The notes under the pieces are model-generated. The model made no database searches. It saw only the letters and a program-made list of their open reading frames with translations, and was not told the DNA's origin. From assembly GCA_037074705.1 (NCBI GenBank), contig CM073590.1:47838395-47902394 (forward strand): a stretch of DNA of 64,000 bases, read 5' to 3'. Below are positions 47,641 to 58,830 of the stretch, one piece after another. This stretch comes from Zhengitettix transpicula. Lineage: Eukaryota > Arthropoda > Insecta > Orthoptera > Tetrigidae. Position 1 is the stretch's first letter. Each line of letters begins with the position of its first letter. The position numbers and the translations under genes are program-made.

Positions 47641-48179
47641 ATAATAGCGAATGAGGAAGCTAAGCCCTAGTGCCCGATATCATCGTACAGTAGAAATCAT
47701 GTGTGACCTCTATTCTGACTCGAGACATAGCGTGTGGAAATGCGAACGCTTTACAATCCGATCACGGGGCTCGTAACTGCAAAGTTAATCCTTTGATCTA
47801 GAGCCTTATATTAACTCCATCAAACCTTTTAACTTCGAATTTCAAAATAATAATTTTACTTTACATGACGTCACCTCGTTGTTTGTAATGTTTCATTAAT
47901 TGCGTTCACAATACCAAATACGCTCCAACGAACTTATCACTGTTATACGTTGCCGATGATTGATTCGAGGGATTTTCGAGGATCAAATAAAAAATTAGTA
48001 CAAAATCCGTTGTCTAAAATGGTGAAACGTTGTTAATAACACAGAATATTGGTAATAAATAAAGGTTAGGAGCTACTAAGAGTTTAATTAAGCAGGAGAA
48101 TTCTCATAGATTACTTAAGAAACACGAAATGTGTAATTATGGCGCTTATGTTCTTCGAGTTTTATAATTTAAACAAAGG
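47641..48179. other. Non-coding DNA
   Basis: Nothing recognised. Confidence 0.35.
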
Positions 48180-48290
48180 TAATATAAATACCACACAGCG
48201 TTTCTGGGATCCATGTCCCTTTCGTTAGGTGCTAAGAAGAGCCTAGAGAAACGCAACTGTACTGGTCAGTTGACAACACTCATTTTAACA
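48180..48290 (-). repeat. Penelope-like tail copy
   Basis: Matches the tail at 2830-2940 in reverse: TAATATAAATACCACACAGC, TTTCTGGGATCC, GTTAGGTGCTAAGAAGAGCC, CAGTTGACAACACTC. Truncated on both sides. Confidence 0.6.
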
Positions 48291-48560
48291 TATTATTAGT
48301 GTTGCGATCCATTCTAGATTGAGTAATAGCAACGGCACCGGGGCGCAGCCACGGGGACTACACGAAGCATTAATTGCGTGAACGAATGAGGCGTTAGGTG
48401 CGATATTAATGCTGTATTTACGCAGAGGGGGGCAGCGCTATTATTTAGGACGCGTGTGCCTTTGGCCGCTGCCCAGCAGCCAGAGACGCCGCCCATTAAC
48501 ATAAGAATGCCGCATCCGCAAAGGTAAAACCGCCGCTAGACCTGACAAGGCGCAGATCCG
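48291..48560. promoter_or_regulatory. GC-richer island
   Basis: CG-rich block with GCATTAATTGCGTG and CCCATTAACATAAG. The minus-strand open frame is not protein-like. Probably regulatory. Confidence 0.35.
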
Positions 48561-48658
48561 CTTTAAACTAATTCTTTCTCTTACCACCCCGAAGTTAATG
48601 AGATCATTCTCTGTTAACAGCTTAAATAATCAACACACACGCATTCACACATATAGGG

Positions 48659-48661
<3 letters not shown>

Positions 48662-48691
<30 letters not shown>
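48662..48691. repeat. (TA)n microsatellite
   Basis: Left neighbour of the LTR-like element ending at 49655. Confidence 0.95.
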
Positions 48692-48696
<5 letters not shown>

Positions 48697-49655
48697 ATTA
48701 TTCATTTTTGGCGGCGTAACTCTGAGCCCATGGCATTGCGACTAACTGTATTGTTGACTAGAATGCGCAGCCGATAATGCTCGCTTGATAGAACATTGTC
48801 GAAAAGGCATTAATAGACATGCAGAACTTTAGCAGATTTCAGTGGTCACTAGTATAATGAGCAGAGTATGTTTTGGAAGAAAGCGGAGTGTGATTTGGGA
48901 GACTGTTGAGTCAGTATTAAGAATTGCCGGAGGATAATGAGCAGATTGTGAAGTATGTAGCGAGTAAACAGTAAACAGCGATTATTGGTCAGCGAGTGAT
49001 GGTTAATCTACAAACAATTATATAGTCAGAAACAGAAAGACGTCGACAGTGTTTTAGTGTTTGCAAACAGTAATAAAGTAGAATCAGTCCAAATGGCCTG
49101 TTAATGAAAAGTGTTAAAAATCAAATTACGTGAGTATAAGCCCCAGAAGACCAGAAAATGGTATGTAATACTAACAAATTTCTCATCTGTAAACTGTATA
49201 TGAAAATATCTACTGTCAGATTTCACTCATATTTCGATAACTTAATTAAAATTAAATAACTTTTAGATTAGGGATAGTTTTTATTGCAAATTAAATTTCA
49301 TTTTTGTTGTACTATCTTTATTAGAGGCCCGATAGGCGGCACTGTAATTGCTTTCTCACAAAAGCCGAGGCAAAATATTATTCATAAATTGTAAATAAAC
49401 GAAGACTAAATTTTGTTTAATAAATTAATATTATCTCTTTCAAGCTTTTGTTCAATGCCAACTTCCTTTAATTTTTCCCTTAATAAAAAGTGATTACTAC
49501 ATTGGCACCTAAGTGGAAGTTGGCATTCTATCTTATTGTTTTATTGTAATTTTACTATTTTTATTAGAGGTCTTTATTTTAATTACTACATCATTTGGTG
49601 CCCAACGTGGGGGCTTGTAATTTTACAATCTTGAATATTTTGATTATTACTACAT
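48692..49655 (+). mobile_element. LTR-like element with primer-site-like sequence, between (TA)n tracts
   Basis: (TA)n lies on both sides. The right end is TTATTACTACA, like the LTR at 28484 in inverse. GAGGCCCGATAGGCGG near 49325 resembles a word at 59718 in another LTR copy. TGGTGCCCAACGTGGGGGC at 49596-49614 is close to the complement of an insect tRNA-Lys 3' end, the usual primer site next to a 5' LTR; it follows ACTACA at 49585-49590 by five bases. The left end does not show the expected TGTAG start, so the element is rearranged or decayed. Confidence 0.45.
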
Positions 49656-49668
49656 ATATATATATATT
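49656..49668. repeat. (TA)n microsatellite
   Basis: Right neighbour of the LTR-like element. Confidence 0.9.
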
Positions 49669-51739
49669 CATTTCTTTAAAAATACAATGGAATACGAAAA
49701 ACAATCTCTATGGCATCAGTAATCTTAATTCATATATATGTCAGGAAACTAAGAATTATGTGGTATTTGAACACTATGTCGTGCAGTCCAGTTCTGTCTT
49801 AAGAAAGGGGTCTTAAGCCCCTGAAAATTTGATATGCTTCTTTCTATCCAGCGTGGCGACGCCACCTCTCAATTTAAGGTAAGTTAGTTCCTCTCTATCC
49901 CTCATTCGTGCGTATATGTACTCCACCTTACCCCACATTTATTTTATGTACTCCTTCATTCAATTCTATCAACCGCAATTTCAAATGAAATAATTTACTC
50001 AATAAATACAACCTCGTTTATTTTATACAATTTTACCCACTATTATATATTTATCGTGGTCGTTATTAATACAGAGTCAAACAATACATGCTCTACTAGA
50101 TTCTACTCCAATCGATAAGATACTAAATTCTCCTACCTCGCCACTATACCGAAAACATGCGATGAAAGCATTAAACTACATAGCAAACATAAATTTAGCA
50201 GACTAAAGGCAGCCAGAGTTGCCAGATTCGCAACCAATTCATTTATTTCTGATTTACGGGGTGTTGTCGGGCAGTACGCCATGCATGAATTGTCTTTTCT
50301 ATGATTAATACTCGAAAACGGTTCCCGTTGTCTAAGGAGAGGATTTATTTCCCTCAAACCCTTCGATGGTTGAATGTTACAGATAGGAGCTGGTGTGTGT
50401 ACCACATTACAAGAGGCAATAGAATCGAAATTAGCACGATTCTGCATCACAAATTATTTTTCTCTATTGTTTGCAATAGGCGACTTTCAATCATTTTGTG
50501 CGCACCGTCTTGTCAATTTCATGGTCCAATGATCAAATATTTGTTAGTGGGTTCCAAAACAGAACTCTTCGTCCATTAAACAACATCAATGAGTCTTGCT
50601 CACCGTCATTTCAGATGACGTCTGTAACTGTTCTACTTCGAATATCTCAGACGATTCCTTCCAAATTTTCTCCCAAAATTGCGTTTCATACGTATATCGC
50701 GTCCAGAATCTAGGCATATGTAATCACTCTCCATCCTTTTTATTATGTGTCTTTCTTCCCACCATTGTATCTTCTGGAACAATTCTTCGTATTGTACCAT
50801 AAAAGTACCTAAGTATTCCTCAACGTATCTTGGAACTCTTTTCTTGCCACCATCATAATAAGCATTTCGAAGGCCTATAGCAAATGCTTTATTACAACGT
50901 TTTTACAATTAATTTAATTCGCCACATTTATGAATAGATGAATGTCCCTTATTCACATATATTAACTAAGTTGAATAATAGGTAGGCTCAACTTATTCTT
51001 TTGGTGTTTTACTGTAACGTGTCAGACTCCGCGTTGTATGGTTTCGTCCAACTAGGTCCCGCGACGCAATCTCAGCTCCAGCCAACGCCAACACTCCAGT
51101 GCAAGCACATCTCATATGTCTAATTTCCGATAACTGTCTTTACCGTCCGTCTTCCAAACAGAACTTGTTCGCGGCGCCTCCAAAATTACAACTACATTTA
51201 CATTCTCAGCGTGCAATCTTTATATACTGCCCTGCACGTGAACAAAACCACGCCGAAAGGACCAGAACCTGTGGAACACTTGTGTGACAATGATCAGTCA
51301 CCTCATATGAATTTTCATCCGAGTTACTGCGACTAGAGTAAATGTTCTGATAAGTCACACAAGCAAAACATAGCTTCCTCAATGTCACTCAAATGCAACG
51401 TTATAAACATATACCTATGGTTTTTTAAAATCTTGCGTTTTTGTTTTAAGTATTACTAAAGTGTTAATTATATCCAAATTGCTAATTTTTAATTAATAAA
51501 TATTACAATACTTTGGAAAGTTATCAGTATATGAATAAATTGGTAAGATTATGCAGGGATCCATACTCTGTGTCGACAACGTTTTTAATACAATTTAATA
51601 TAAATACATAATTCTAAAAACACACATTTGAACAATTTATAGCTCTGTAAGCATCCATGAAGTTTTATTCATTACTATTTGTGATTCTCATACATACTTG
51701 AGGATTTTAGTGTCTAGAATTACTTTTAAGTGAAGGCTA
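49669..51739. other. Non-coding DNA, possible decayed retroelement interior
   Basis: The stretch 50120-50810 is richer in GC than its flanks and has overlapping open frames on both strands (longest about 105 codons), but no recognisable gag, protease, reverse transcriptase or integrase motif. Given the primer-site-like sequence at 49596, it might be LTR-element interior; this is a guess. Confidence 0.25.
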
Positions 51740-52085
51740 AAACATTGTGTTTCCGTTATCAATATTAACATAGTGTATAAATAGGACTGATATACGACCA
51801 CGTAAAATCATGTAAATGGATTTATTATTTTGATGTTTTGCCCCTCACGGTCATTAATATATCCATAAAAACATATTCACAATAAATTGAATAAATAAAA
51901 TATCAATTAACATTATTAAAATTATAATTTGATTAATCAAGTACATGTTACGGTCCTAATCTGGGCCCTCATCAGGCTTAACGTACCTTAGCTGATGAGG
52001 GTCCACTTTTCGATTAATTAAATTGTCCTTTTAAAAGTTTGTTTGCGACAATTTTATAATTTAACGGAAACACAATATAATTTAA
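51740..52085. mobile_element. Inverted-repeat element in the homeobox intron
   Basis: Outer arms ATTGTGTTTCCGTTA (about 51744-51758) and the complement TAACGGAAACACAAT (about 52063-52077). Inner arms GGGCCCTCATCAG and CTGATGAGGGTCC meet near 51982. It lies in the intron just downstream of the homeobox exon, about 200 bases from the splice donor. Confidence 0.5.
51944..51975 (-). ncRNA. Hammerhead-like core in the homeobox intron
   Basis: Minus strand CTGATGA (51975-51969) followed by GGGCC...GGACC, an imperfect stem, and GTAAC where GAAAC is expected. A second CTGATGAGGG on the plus strand starts at 51992. On the minus strand this core lies within the homeobox pre-mRNA. Confidence 0.3.
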
Positions 52086-52270
52086 ATTATACACATGTAA
52101 AGAATTAGATTTAATGCTATAAAATTTTATGTAAGAAGTTAAGAGGTAATAATTCTGAGTGTAAGACTCTTCTTATTCACTGCGTGTGATATAGAGAAAT
52201 GATAAATGTTACTAATAATTATGACAGTGATAAAACATGTAAAGAAACGTTTCTTTGTCGCATGTATGTA

Positions 52271-52280
52271 GAATTCTTAC
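52271..52280 (-). promoter_or_regulatory. Splice donor of the homeobox exon
   Basis: CAG followed by GTAAGAATTC, close to the consensus, at the homeodomain 44/45 intron position shared by many homeobox genes. Confidence 0.85.
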
Positions 52281-52576
52281 CTGTGTCTCCGTGACGTTGA
52301 GCAGCTTGGCCATGTCCGCGCGCTCGGACGAAGACAGGTACTTCTTTTGCTCGAACTGTCGCTCCAGCTCGAAGATCTGTCGACCCGTGAAGGTGGTCCG
52401 TGCCTTCTTGCGCTTGCGGTCGCTGTCCGAGCCTTGACCGTCGCTCAGGGCGCCGCCCATGTCTCCCGTGGGCGGCGTCTTGGGCGGCACGGCCCCTGCA
52501 ACTGCTCCCGGCGCCGCCCCCGGCACCGATGCATCCTTTTTGCGCTTGGCTGGCGCCGGTTTCGACGGCGTCCCAT
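52281..52576 (-). CDS. NK-class homeobox gene, internal exon (homeodomain residues 1-44)
   Basis: This exon encodes part of a DNA-binding transcription factor that would act in the nucleus. On the minus strand, TTTTTTGTTCAG precedes 52576 (acceptor) and GTAAGAATTC follows 52281 (donor). The exon is 296 bases: two bases complete a split codon (phase 1 intron upstream), then 98 codons end exactly at CAG (phase 0). A proline/alanine-rich linker with PAKRKK and an acidic SDGQGSDSD stretch lead into the homeodomain (codons 52412 to 52281): R5, F8, L16, F20, Y25, L26, R31 and Q44 are all as expected. Helix 1, [15 protein letters not shown], and [16 protein letters not shown] match the NK family, most like arthropod NK7.1 as I recall it; NKX/BarH/Tlx relatives differ here. 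The DNA-reading helix 3 (VKIWFQNRR) must come from the next exon, not found in the window. The apparent 5' GTG start is not a start. Confidence 0.85.
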
Positions 52577-52590
52577 CTGAACAAAAAAGA
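52577..52590 (-). promoter_or_regulatory. Splice acceptor of the homeobox exon
   Basis: Pyrimidine run and CAG immediately before the exon on the minus strand. Confidence 0.75.
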
Positions 52591-54299
52591 GTGAAACGTG
52601 AGTCTCCTATTTTTGTTAGTAATACTAATGATCACATTATTCAGCTAAGTATTTATTAACGAGGCGTTACAATTAATCGGAAAATACTGTTATTTATATA
52701 ACTAGTACTTGTTTACTTCTTATTTACCATCTGTTTGTTCAGTTTCAAAACTTCTGGATGTAGAAACCACATTTTCCAAACCGAGGGTTTAATCTCTCAG
52801 AAAGTCAATATCAAATAATAGAAAAAAACTTCTCCATCAAATGTGTCCTAGAATTTTCTCATTCTGTTACAAAATTTTTCAACAATGGTGTACAGTACGC
52901 TATTAGTATAAAATATTCCGGGTGCTGCATTATAGATGACTGAAGTATCCCCGAAGATTGAACCCAATGTTTCGAATTGTAAGAAGAAATCTACAACTGC
53001 CTAAACGCAGAGGACAGATTCTCTTGAATATACAGAGTTAAATAAGTTTCAATATTGTAGAAATGTTGCCGTTTCTCTGATTCCAACAAAGACGAATGGT
53101 ATTTATTACTGGAAATTTTGGATTCAATAATCATTCTTCTGTTCTCTGATACTTATTTCAGAAGCAAAGGCACGCCTGATAAAATCTCTTTCAATTCATC
53201 AAATTCTCTTTCCCCCTATGTGTCCAGAGAAAAATTTGTGCTCTTAGTCTCTACTATTGTCTACCTACTTAATTCATTTGAAAAATGACCGTGATCTAGT
53301 CAGTCCCTTTAGTTTATTTATTTCACATTTCCTTCATCAGATGTGTTACCGAAAAGAAGTATGGTTAATTCTACTCTATTAGTACCTTCGCAACATATAA
53401 AATAAAAATTTCAAACTGTCTTGTTTAACTCCTAGTTATTTGGCGACGATGGGGCGGAGCTATCAGTCGAAACGTTGCATTCCACACACCTCGAGATTTC
53501 TATATTTGTTGTTTATGTTGACTGAAATATTTCGTATTGGTCCTCGTGAAGGAAATGTTTCTCAAAGAAATCATCTCGTAATACGGGTACAAATAGTCTT
53601 ATTAGATACAGGTTAACTAAGTGCTGAAAATGAACAGCTAAATTCACGCTTGAACTTTAAACATTGTTACTTGGTTTTACTTCTACTACGCGGAAGTAAA
53701 CTACTTGTTAAATGAGCCTGCAAACACTTTCAGTAACTGTTAAGAGAAGCTGAGTGCTATTAAGTAATGCTATCCTGTGTTCTCAATTGCATTTAAAAGC
53801 AACCGTAAGGCTCATACTCTTCATGTTAAAGACTAACTTATATTCTATAAACTTAACTTGGGATCAATATCCTCAAATAATTATCGAAGCTGAAGGCAAA
53901 TTCTAGGAACGAATCGTAGAACTTTTATCAGATAATTTTAGAATTTTTGTATAAGTTTATATTTCTGGACGATACAGTGTTACGTTTTTGTGGCATTAAA
54001 CATTCTTTTCCTTGATATATTGAGTTATATTATACAAGATTGTGAATCAATTTATAGTGTTTTTTTCCACTTAAATATTTACCAGTGTTACTTTTTAATT
54101 TGGTAACTTAAGCAAAGAAATGAAAAAGAAATTATGCCAGACTGATATAACGATTGAGAGAATTCATTAAAGGCTTCCCAAGTTATTTGGATAGAGAGAA
54201 TTCATCACGTGCATATTTCGAGAGGAAATAGAGAAGCTAAAAGTTATACCAAGTAAACGAGTCGTATGAATAAATCGTTAAGTTAAAAGGAAGCTTATT
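52591..54299. other. Upstream intron of the homeobox gene, AT-rich
   Basis: No further exon seen. At 53446-53480 GGCGACGATGGGGCGGAGC...AGTCGAAACGTTGC resembles the mini-element arm at 25300 and is probably a decayed copy. Confidence 0.4.
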
Positions 54300-54720
54300 A
54301 GCACATATCAGCCGTCGTTATCGGTGCAATAAGCCCATAACGGAGGCACGTAACACCCAGTCTTTGGCGCGTATTGAATGACTTTCATTACATCCGCGGA
54401 ATCCGTATCTAATTAAAAGTATCTCGTGAAGCGCAATTCTCACATGCTTGGCGAACGCTAATAGCGGTTAATTAACGAGCGGCACCGTTTGACGGTGGCT
54501 GTTTTAACACCTCGCTGTTTGCCATCACTTATGGCGGCGCTAAAATGTTAAAAGGTGTCGCATTCACGCATTATGAGAAGAAACCCGCCGCGCGCAGTCG
54601 CCGAGTGTGAACTTTATGGCCCATTAATATGGTAAATACGGTGTTGACCCAGTGCGTGGCGTCAGCGCTGACGAAACTACCGCAGCCCATAAGCAACGGA
54701 CACCAGCTTTGTTTTGAATT
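54300..54720. promoter_or_regulatory. GC-richer island with T-box-like sites and a 14-bp palindrome
   Basis: TAACACCT at 54505-54512 and AGGTGTC at 54553-54559 are inverted T-box-like half-sites. GGTTAATTAACGAG lies just upstream, GGCCCATTAATATGG downstream, and CGTCAGCGCTGACG at 54660-54673 is a perfect palindrome. It lies upstream of the exon, in the gene's intron or 5' region, so it is a good enhancer candidate. Confidence 0.45.
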
Positions 54721-56399
54721 TGTTTAAGTGGCCCTTGCTCCAAAAGCAAACTCAGTCTTCAGCAACTCTACTTACTACGGAGATTTGAATGGAATTTACA
54801 AGTGTAAAATAATCACACAAACGTATCCACAAATCCCGTCCGTAATAATAAATTCTTGACGCTCGTAGTACAAAGTAAGTTTCGGCAAAATAGACGAAAG
54901 TAGAAATCATCAATTCTTACGAAAATTAACCATAAAGACATGCATTCTTAATTTGGGGTCTTATGGAACTAATTTAATATTCTGTCATTATATATCTGAC
55001 ATCCTCTTATAATAATTACGTACATTTAGAAGAAAAACTTATGAAAACTGTTTGAAAAGAGTATCTATTTACAAATATTTTACTGAAAAGCGGGGTCTAT
55101 GGCACTTACATTACTGTTGAAAGGTTCAGTAGAACAAAAAGAAATATGATGAGAACGTACGTGTTGAGGGCGCAGGAATACAGAAAATCGTCTTTACAAA
55201 ATACGCTTTCGGGTTAGTTAAATACAAAAAAATTAAAAAGTATTACTCTTTCAGGGATGATTTTGTTTGCTTAATTGGATATATTCCCTCAACAGCGAAA
55301 GAAAAAAGGATGTAGGGAAAATGCTGCGAAAACGAAAACCTGTACAGAACTGTACTAAACTATTAAACATGAAACCACGTTATGAGATTATATTGAGAAA
55401 GAATACATATTATCAATGCTAGCGAGGCATTAAAAACTAAGTCTATTTGACGGAGCAGATTATATTGTTAATTTCCTTTATTTAATTATTTTGCCATGAT
55501 TAATTTATTCCCATAATGTGACGTAAAGAGTGTTTCAGGTGAGTCAAATGATAGAATTTGTCTTCCTAAAATGAAAAGAATTTTTGAAGTGCAATTAATT
55601 ACCTTTACATAATCCCATATATATATTATCACGGACTTATGCAGAAGCTTACAGCTATTGTTAGATTAAATTTGCCAGCGACCACGGTCGTTAAGTTAGA
55701 ACTTGATGGGAAAAAAAGAAATAATTTTATATGTAAAAGGGGAAGCGTTTTAGGATATTTCATAGTCTGTGGATTGAAATTACACCAAATAATTTCCGTT
55801 AAAATTTCAGAATTATTCTTAAATACTTTTGTATCATTTAATAAAATAGCTATGAGAATGGGATAACTTTCTACTGGAAATACTAAAGTGCAAAGTTAAC
55901 AAAAACCATTTAACTCCACATTTGGCGATTAATGACGAATTCGTAGGATCCGGTAAGAGAAATGCATGGAATAAAGCATCGCGATCTCGACGACACCGCC
56001 CCCTCCGCAACACAAACGGAATGCGACTGAACACGAGAGATATGCTTAATATTCTGTGCGTAACTCGGGTGTTGTATTTGCATATGCCGCCAACGCATAT
56101 TTCTCAAAATGCATGCGTTATATAAAAAAAATGCAAGAGACACAATCTTGATATTTTTTATTCTCTTGAAAATGAGTTGTGGGCGACGTTTCTACGATAA
56201 ACAGCTGCAATTACTCGAAATTTTCAGGATTTTATCAATTTTTTTAAGAATGGTGCTCTATGTGGAAGAACAGCTGAATAAATGAACTTACTACGAATTT
56301 TGTAATAGCGCTTCTTTTTATCCCTCTTATGAAAATAAACATTGGAGTTCGATCGACCATTTCCAAGGACGTTGATAATAATAAAAATAACCAAATACC
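54721..56399. other. AT-rich non-coding DNA
   Basis: No recognisable exon or repeat. The block 55910-56130 is somewhat GC-richer with overlapping frames on both strands, none convincing. Confidence 0.35.
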
Positions 56400-56530
56400 G
56401 ACAGAAGAAGTGATTATATAAATACCGCACAACGTTTCTGGAAACCTTGTCCCTTTCTACAGGTGCTAAAAAAAAGAAAAGGAACACGAGCGCCTACAGC
56501 GACACAACTGCACAATTCAGTTGACAAAAC
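56380..56530 (-). repeat. Penelope-like tail copy
   Basis: Reverse copy of the tail: AATAACCAAATACCGACAG, TACCGCACAACGTTTCTGG, CCTTGTCCCTTTCTACAGG, then CAGTTGACAAAACTCAAAG. Contains a small A/G-rich insertion near 56465. Confidence 0.6.
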
Positions 56531-56754
56531 TCAAAGTTAAACATACAAACTTATTTTCAAACATGCATTATGTATTTAATATAATTCGTAATGATGTAAT
56601 TAATATTAGTGAAACAGTCTGAAAACAATTTTTAAATATATACATAGTAAATTTCAAATATCTGATTGTCCGAAAAGTGCACAGGTTGTATAGATTCCTT
56701 GGTATTTCAGCCCCTTCCATTTGTATTGTATTATAAATAATTGTTGCAGATTTT

Positions 56755-56830
56755 GTGTTTGTAGCGTAACGGTTAAAGAATCAGGCTCCCGTTGATTTTA
56801 TTTACGTTCAAGCCGAATCTGTGAACTTGT
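56755..56830 (+). repeat. tRNA-derived SINE-like head
   Basis: GTAGCGTAACGGTTAAAG resembles an A box region and CGTTCAAGCCGAATC a B box of RNA polymerase III promoters, about 50 bases apart. It does not fold into a full tRNA by eye, so a decayed SINE is more likely than a tRNA gene. Confidence 0.35.
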
Positions 56831-58039
56831 GTTTTAGTAAATCTCTAGTTTATCGTGCGATATTTGCATGGGACTTCTGACCATCATTCAATAATTAGCT
56901 AATATTTAATTTAATTAAAATATTAATTAATGAAAAACCAACGATAACCTCCAAAAAGTACTTCAAATAAGTATCGGCCCATACGGAAATAAAATAAGGT
57001 AATGTAACAAATTACTTATTCTGTGTCGTGCACGAAGAAATTGAGCATGTTTGAATGGAAGTGTACAAATGTAGTTTAATATATAACTCAGGGGGACAAA
57101 ATTAATTAAGTTTCAACTACTATTTATTTATATTTGATATCGACTAAATCATACAAAGGGGGCGGATTGCCATTATATCAGATCACTTTCCTACTTTGTT
57201 TTCTTATTTCCGTTTATGAGCATAGATGTCGATATGGAGTGCTGTTTTGAAGTACTTTCTTGGAGTATCTAATTTCTGTTAGCTGTCGATTCCAGGTTCC
57301 CTACAGCACTAATTTAAAAAATGAACAAACTTTATTCCGGGAAGGAATATCCACTGCAGTAAATGTGTTCTAATCTAAGTCCCGTTCTCTATTCTGCAAA
57401 CGTGAAACAACCACGGAATAACGTCATTAAAATACTACTTTACAGTTGAAATAAATTTCTACTTGTTCTTGCGGATGGGCGCATAAATATTTTTACAGAG
57501 CAAAGACGATTACGACTCGACTTACAAATAAAAGGTGAGTAAAAATTTGTACCACATGTTACACTTCATCGCTAAATATACTCAACTGTGTAAATTAATT
57601 TATAGCGTAAACTTATTTCATGATTTAAAAAGTTACGTTTCGGACATTAAAATGTGTTCTAAAGGAATGTAAGCGTAATAATAATGTTTCCTCACTGTCC
57701 ACAAATTGATTGAAAAATTCATTTATTGTCCTCCTGAATTCCCGTGTTCCAACCGTCATTTTCTGTAATTTCAGCAGTAACGATATATCACCTATTTTAT
57801 CTCTCTTTCTCTCTCTGGTATCCTCTTCTGTATCCCTTTATTTCTCTTAACAAGGTAGTTCGATTGTTCACTTAAATAAGTTTCTTAATTTATTGTCGTG
57901 AATTTGACGTACGTAAAGCGTTTATTACTGCATCTTCACTCAGTGACTGAAAAATTATCGGTTAAAGGTCATTATTTGTACCCGTATCTTTCGGGATACA
58001 ACTTAATTGCCTAAAGATCCATTCTAGATGGACTTTACG
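56831..58039. other. AT-rich non-coding DNA
   Basis: Nothing recognised. Confidence 0.35.
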
Positions 58040-58320
58040 GTTGTTAGACTTGTATGGCGGATTTTACAAGGAAACATCTGCGTCCGTTTTGCGTGACGCT
58101 TGCGGTGTGTTGAATAATTGCTATATCGGGAAGCGGGGTAAATTGCCATTTCCTACCTGGGTAATGTCTGTGGTTACAGGCACGAGCGCGGAGAAAGCAC
58201 ATTTCGCAGTCCATATTTGAATAAATCACGGACCAAGGCGAAAGCTGTAATTACCTGATACACCAGGGCGGTGGCGTGCTCGCAGAGTTGGAGGCGGGGA
58301 TGCAATATTCATTCCAGGTA
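58040..58320. promoter_or_regulatory. GC-richer island
   Basis: CG-containing block with TTTGCGTGACGCTTGCGG and GGGGTAAATTGCC. The minus-strand frame lacks a domain. Probable regulatory element. Confidence 0.35.
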
Positions 58321-58785
58321 TCACATTTCCTATGATTCATATTCCCAATAAGCTAAGCCTCATCCTCCGTTAATGTGTCGCAATAAAACAATCCACAACA
58401 TTCTGAACAACAAGAATACGGATATGGCTGTTCTGTTTAACAGAAGCAACCGACTGAAGATACTCCTTTTACATTTGTTGATAACACAATCCGTCATACA
58501 TTATTCAATAAATTATTTAGATGACAAAGAGAATGAAAGAGCGTCAAAGAAAACATATCGTAGTTACATATGAAAACGTTCTCGTATATGCTTGAAATAG
58601 AATCCGGGTAGACCAGGTGGTATTTTAACAGCAAGAACCAGTCTTAAATTGGAAGAAAAGCTTTCTACTTACTTAATTGAATTAAATCTTCTACTGACGT
58701 CTCGTAGCATACTTTATCAGTAGTGTTCAAGACGATAGGCCTACAACGTTAGTAGTACACGATAATTTATTTAACACCTTAAGGA

Positions 58786-58787
<2 letters not shown>

Positions 58788-58827
<40 letters not shown>
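58788..58827. repeat. (TA)n microsatellite
   Basis: Immediately precedes the LTR start TGTAGAGATT. Confidence 0.95.

Positions 58828-58830
<3 letters not shown>

Noticed and set aside
50133..50579. Overlapping 105- and 92-codon frames on opposite strands
   Set aside because: No motif in either; composition alone explains them.
52219..52635. 138-codon minus-strand frame overlapping the homeobox exon
   Set aside because: It is in a different frame from the homeodomain, runs through the splice acceptor and reads as low-complexity sequence; a shadow of the exon.
52255..52659. Plus-strand frames opposite the homeobox exon
   Set aside because: Antisense shadows of a GC-rich exon, with no domain.
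56755..56830. Functional tRNA gene
   Set aside because: A and B box-like words exist, but no acceptor, D, anticodon or T stems can be formed; better explained as a decayed SINE.
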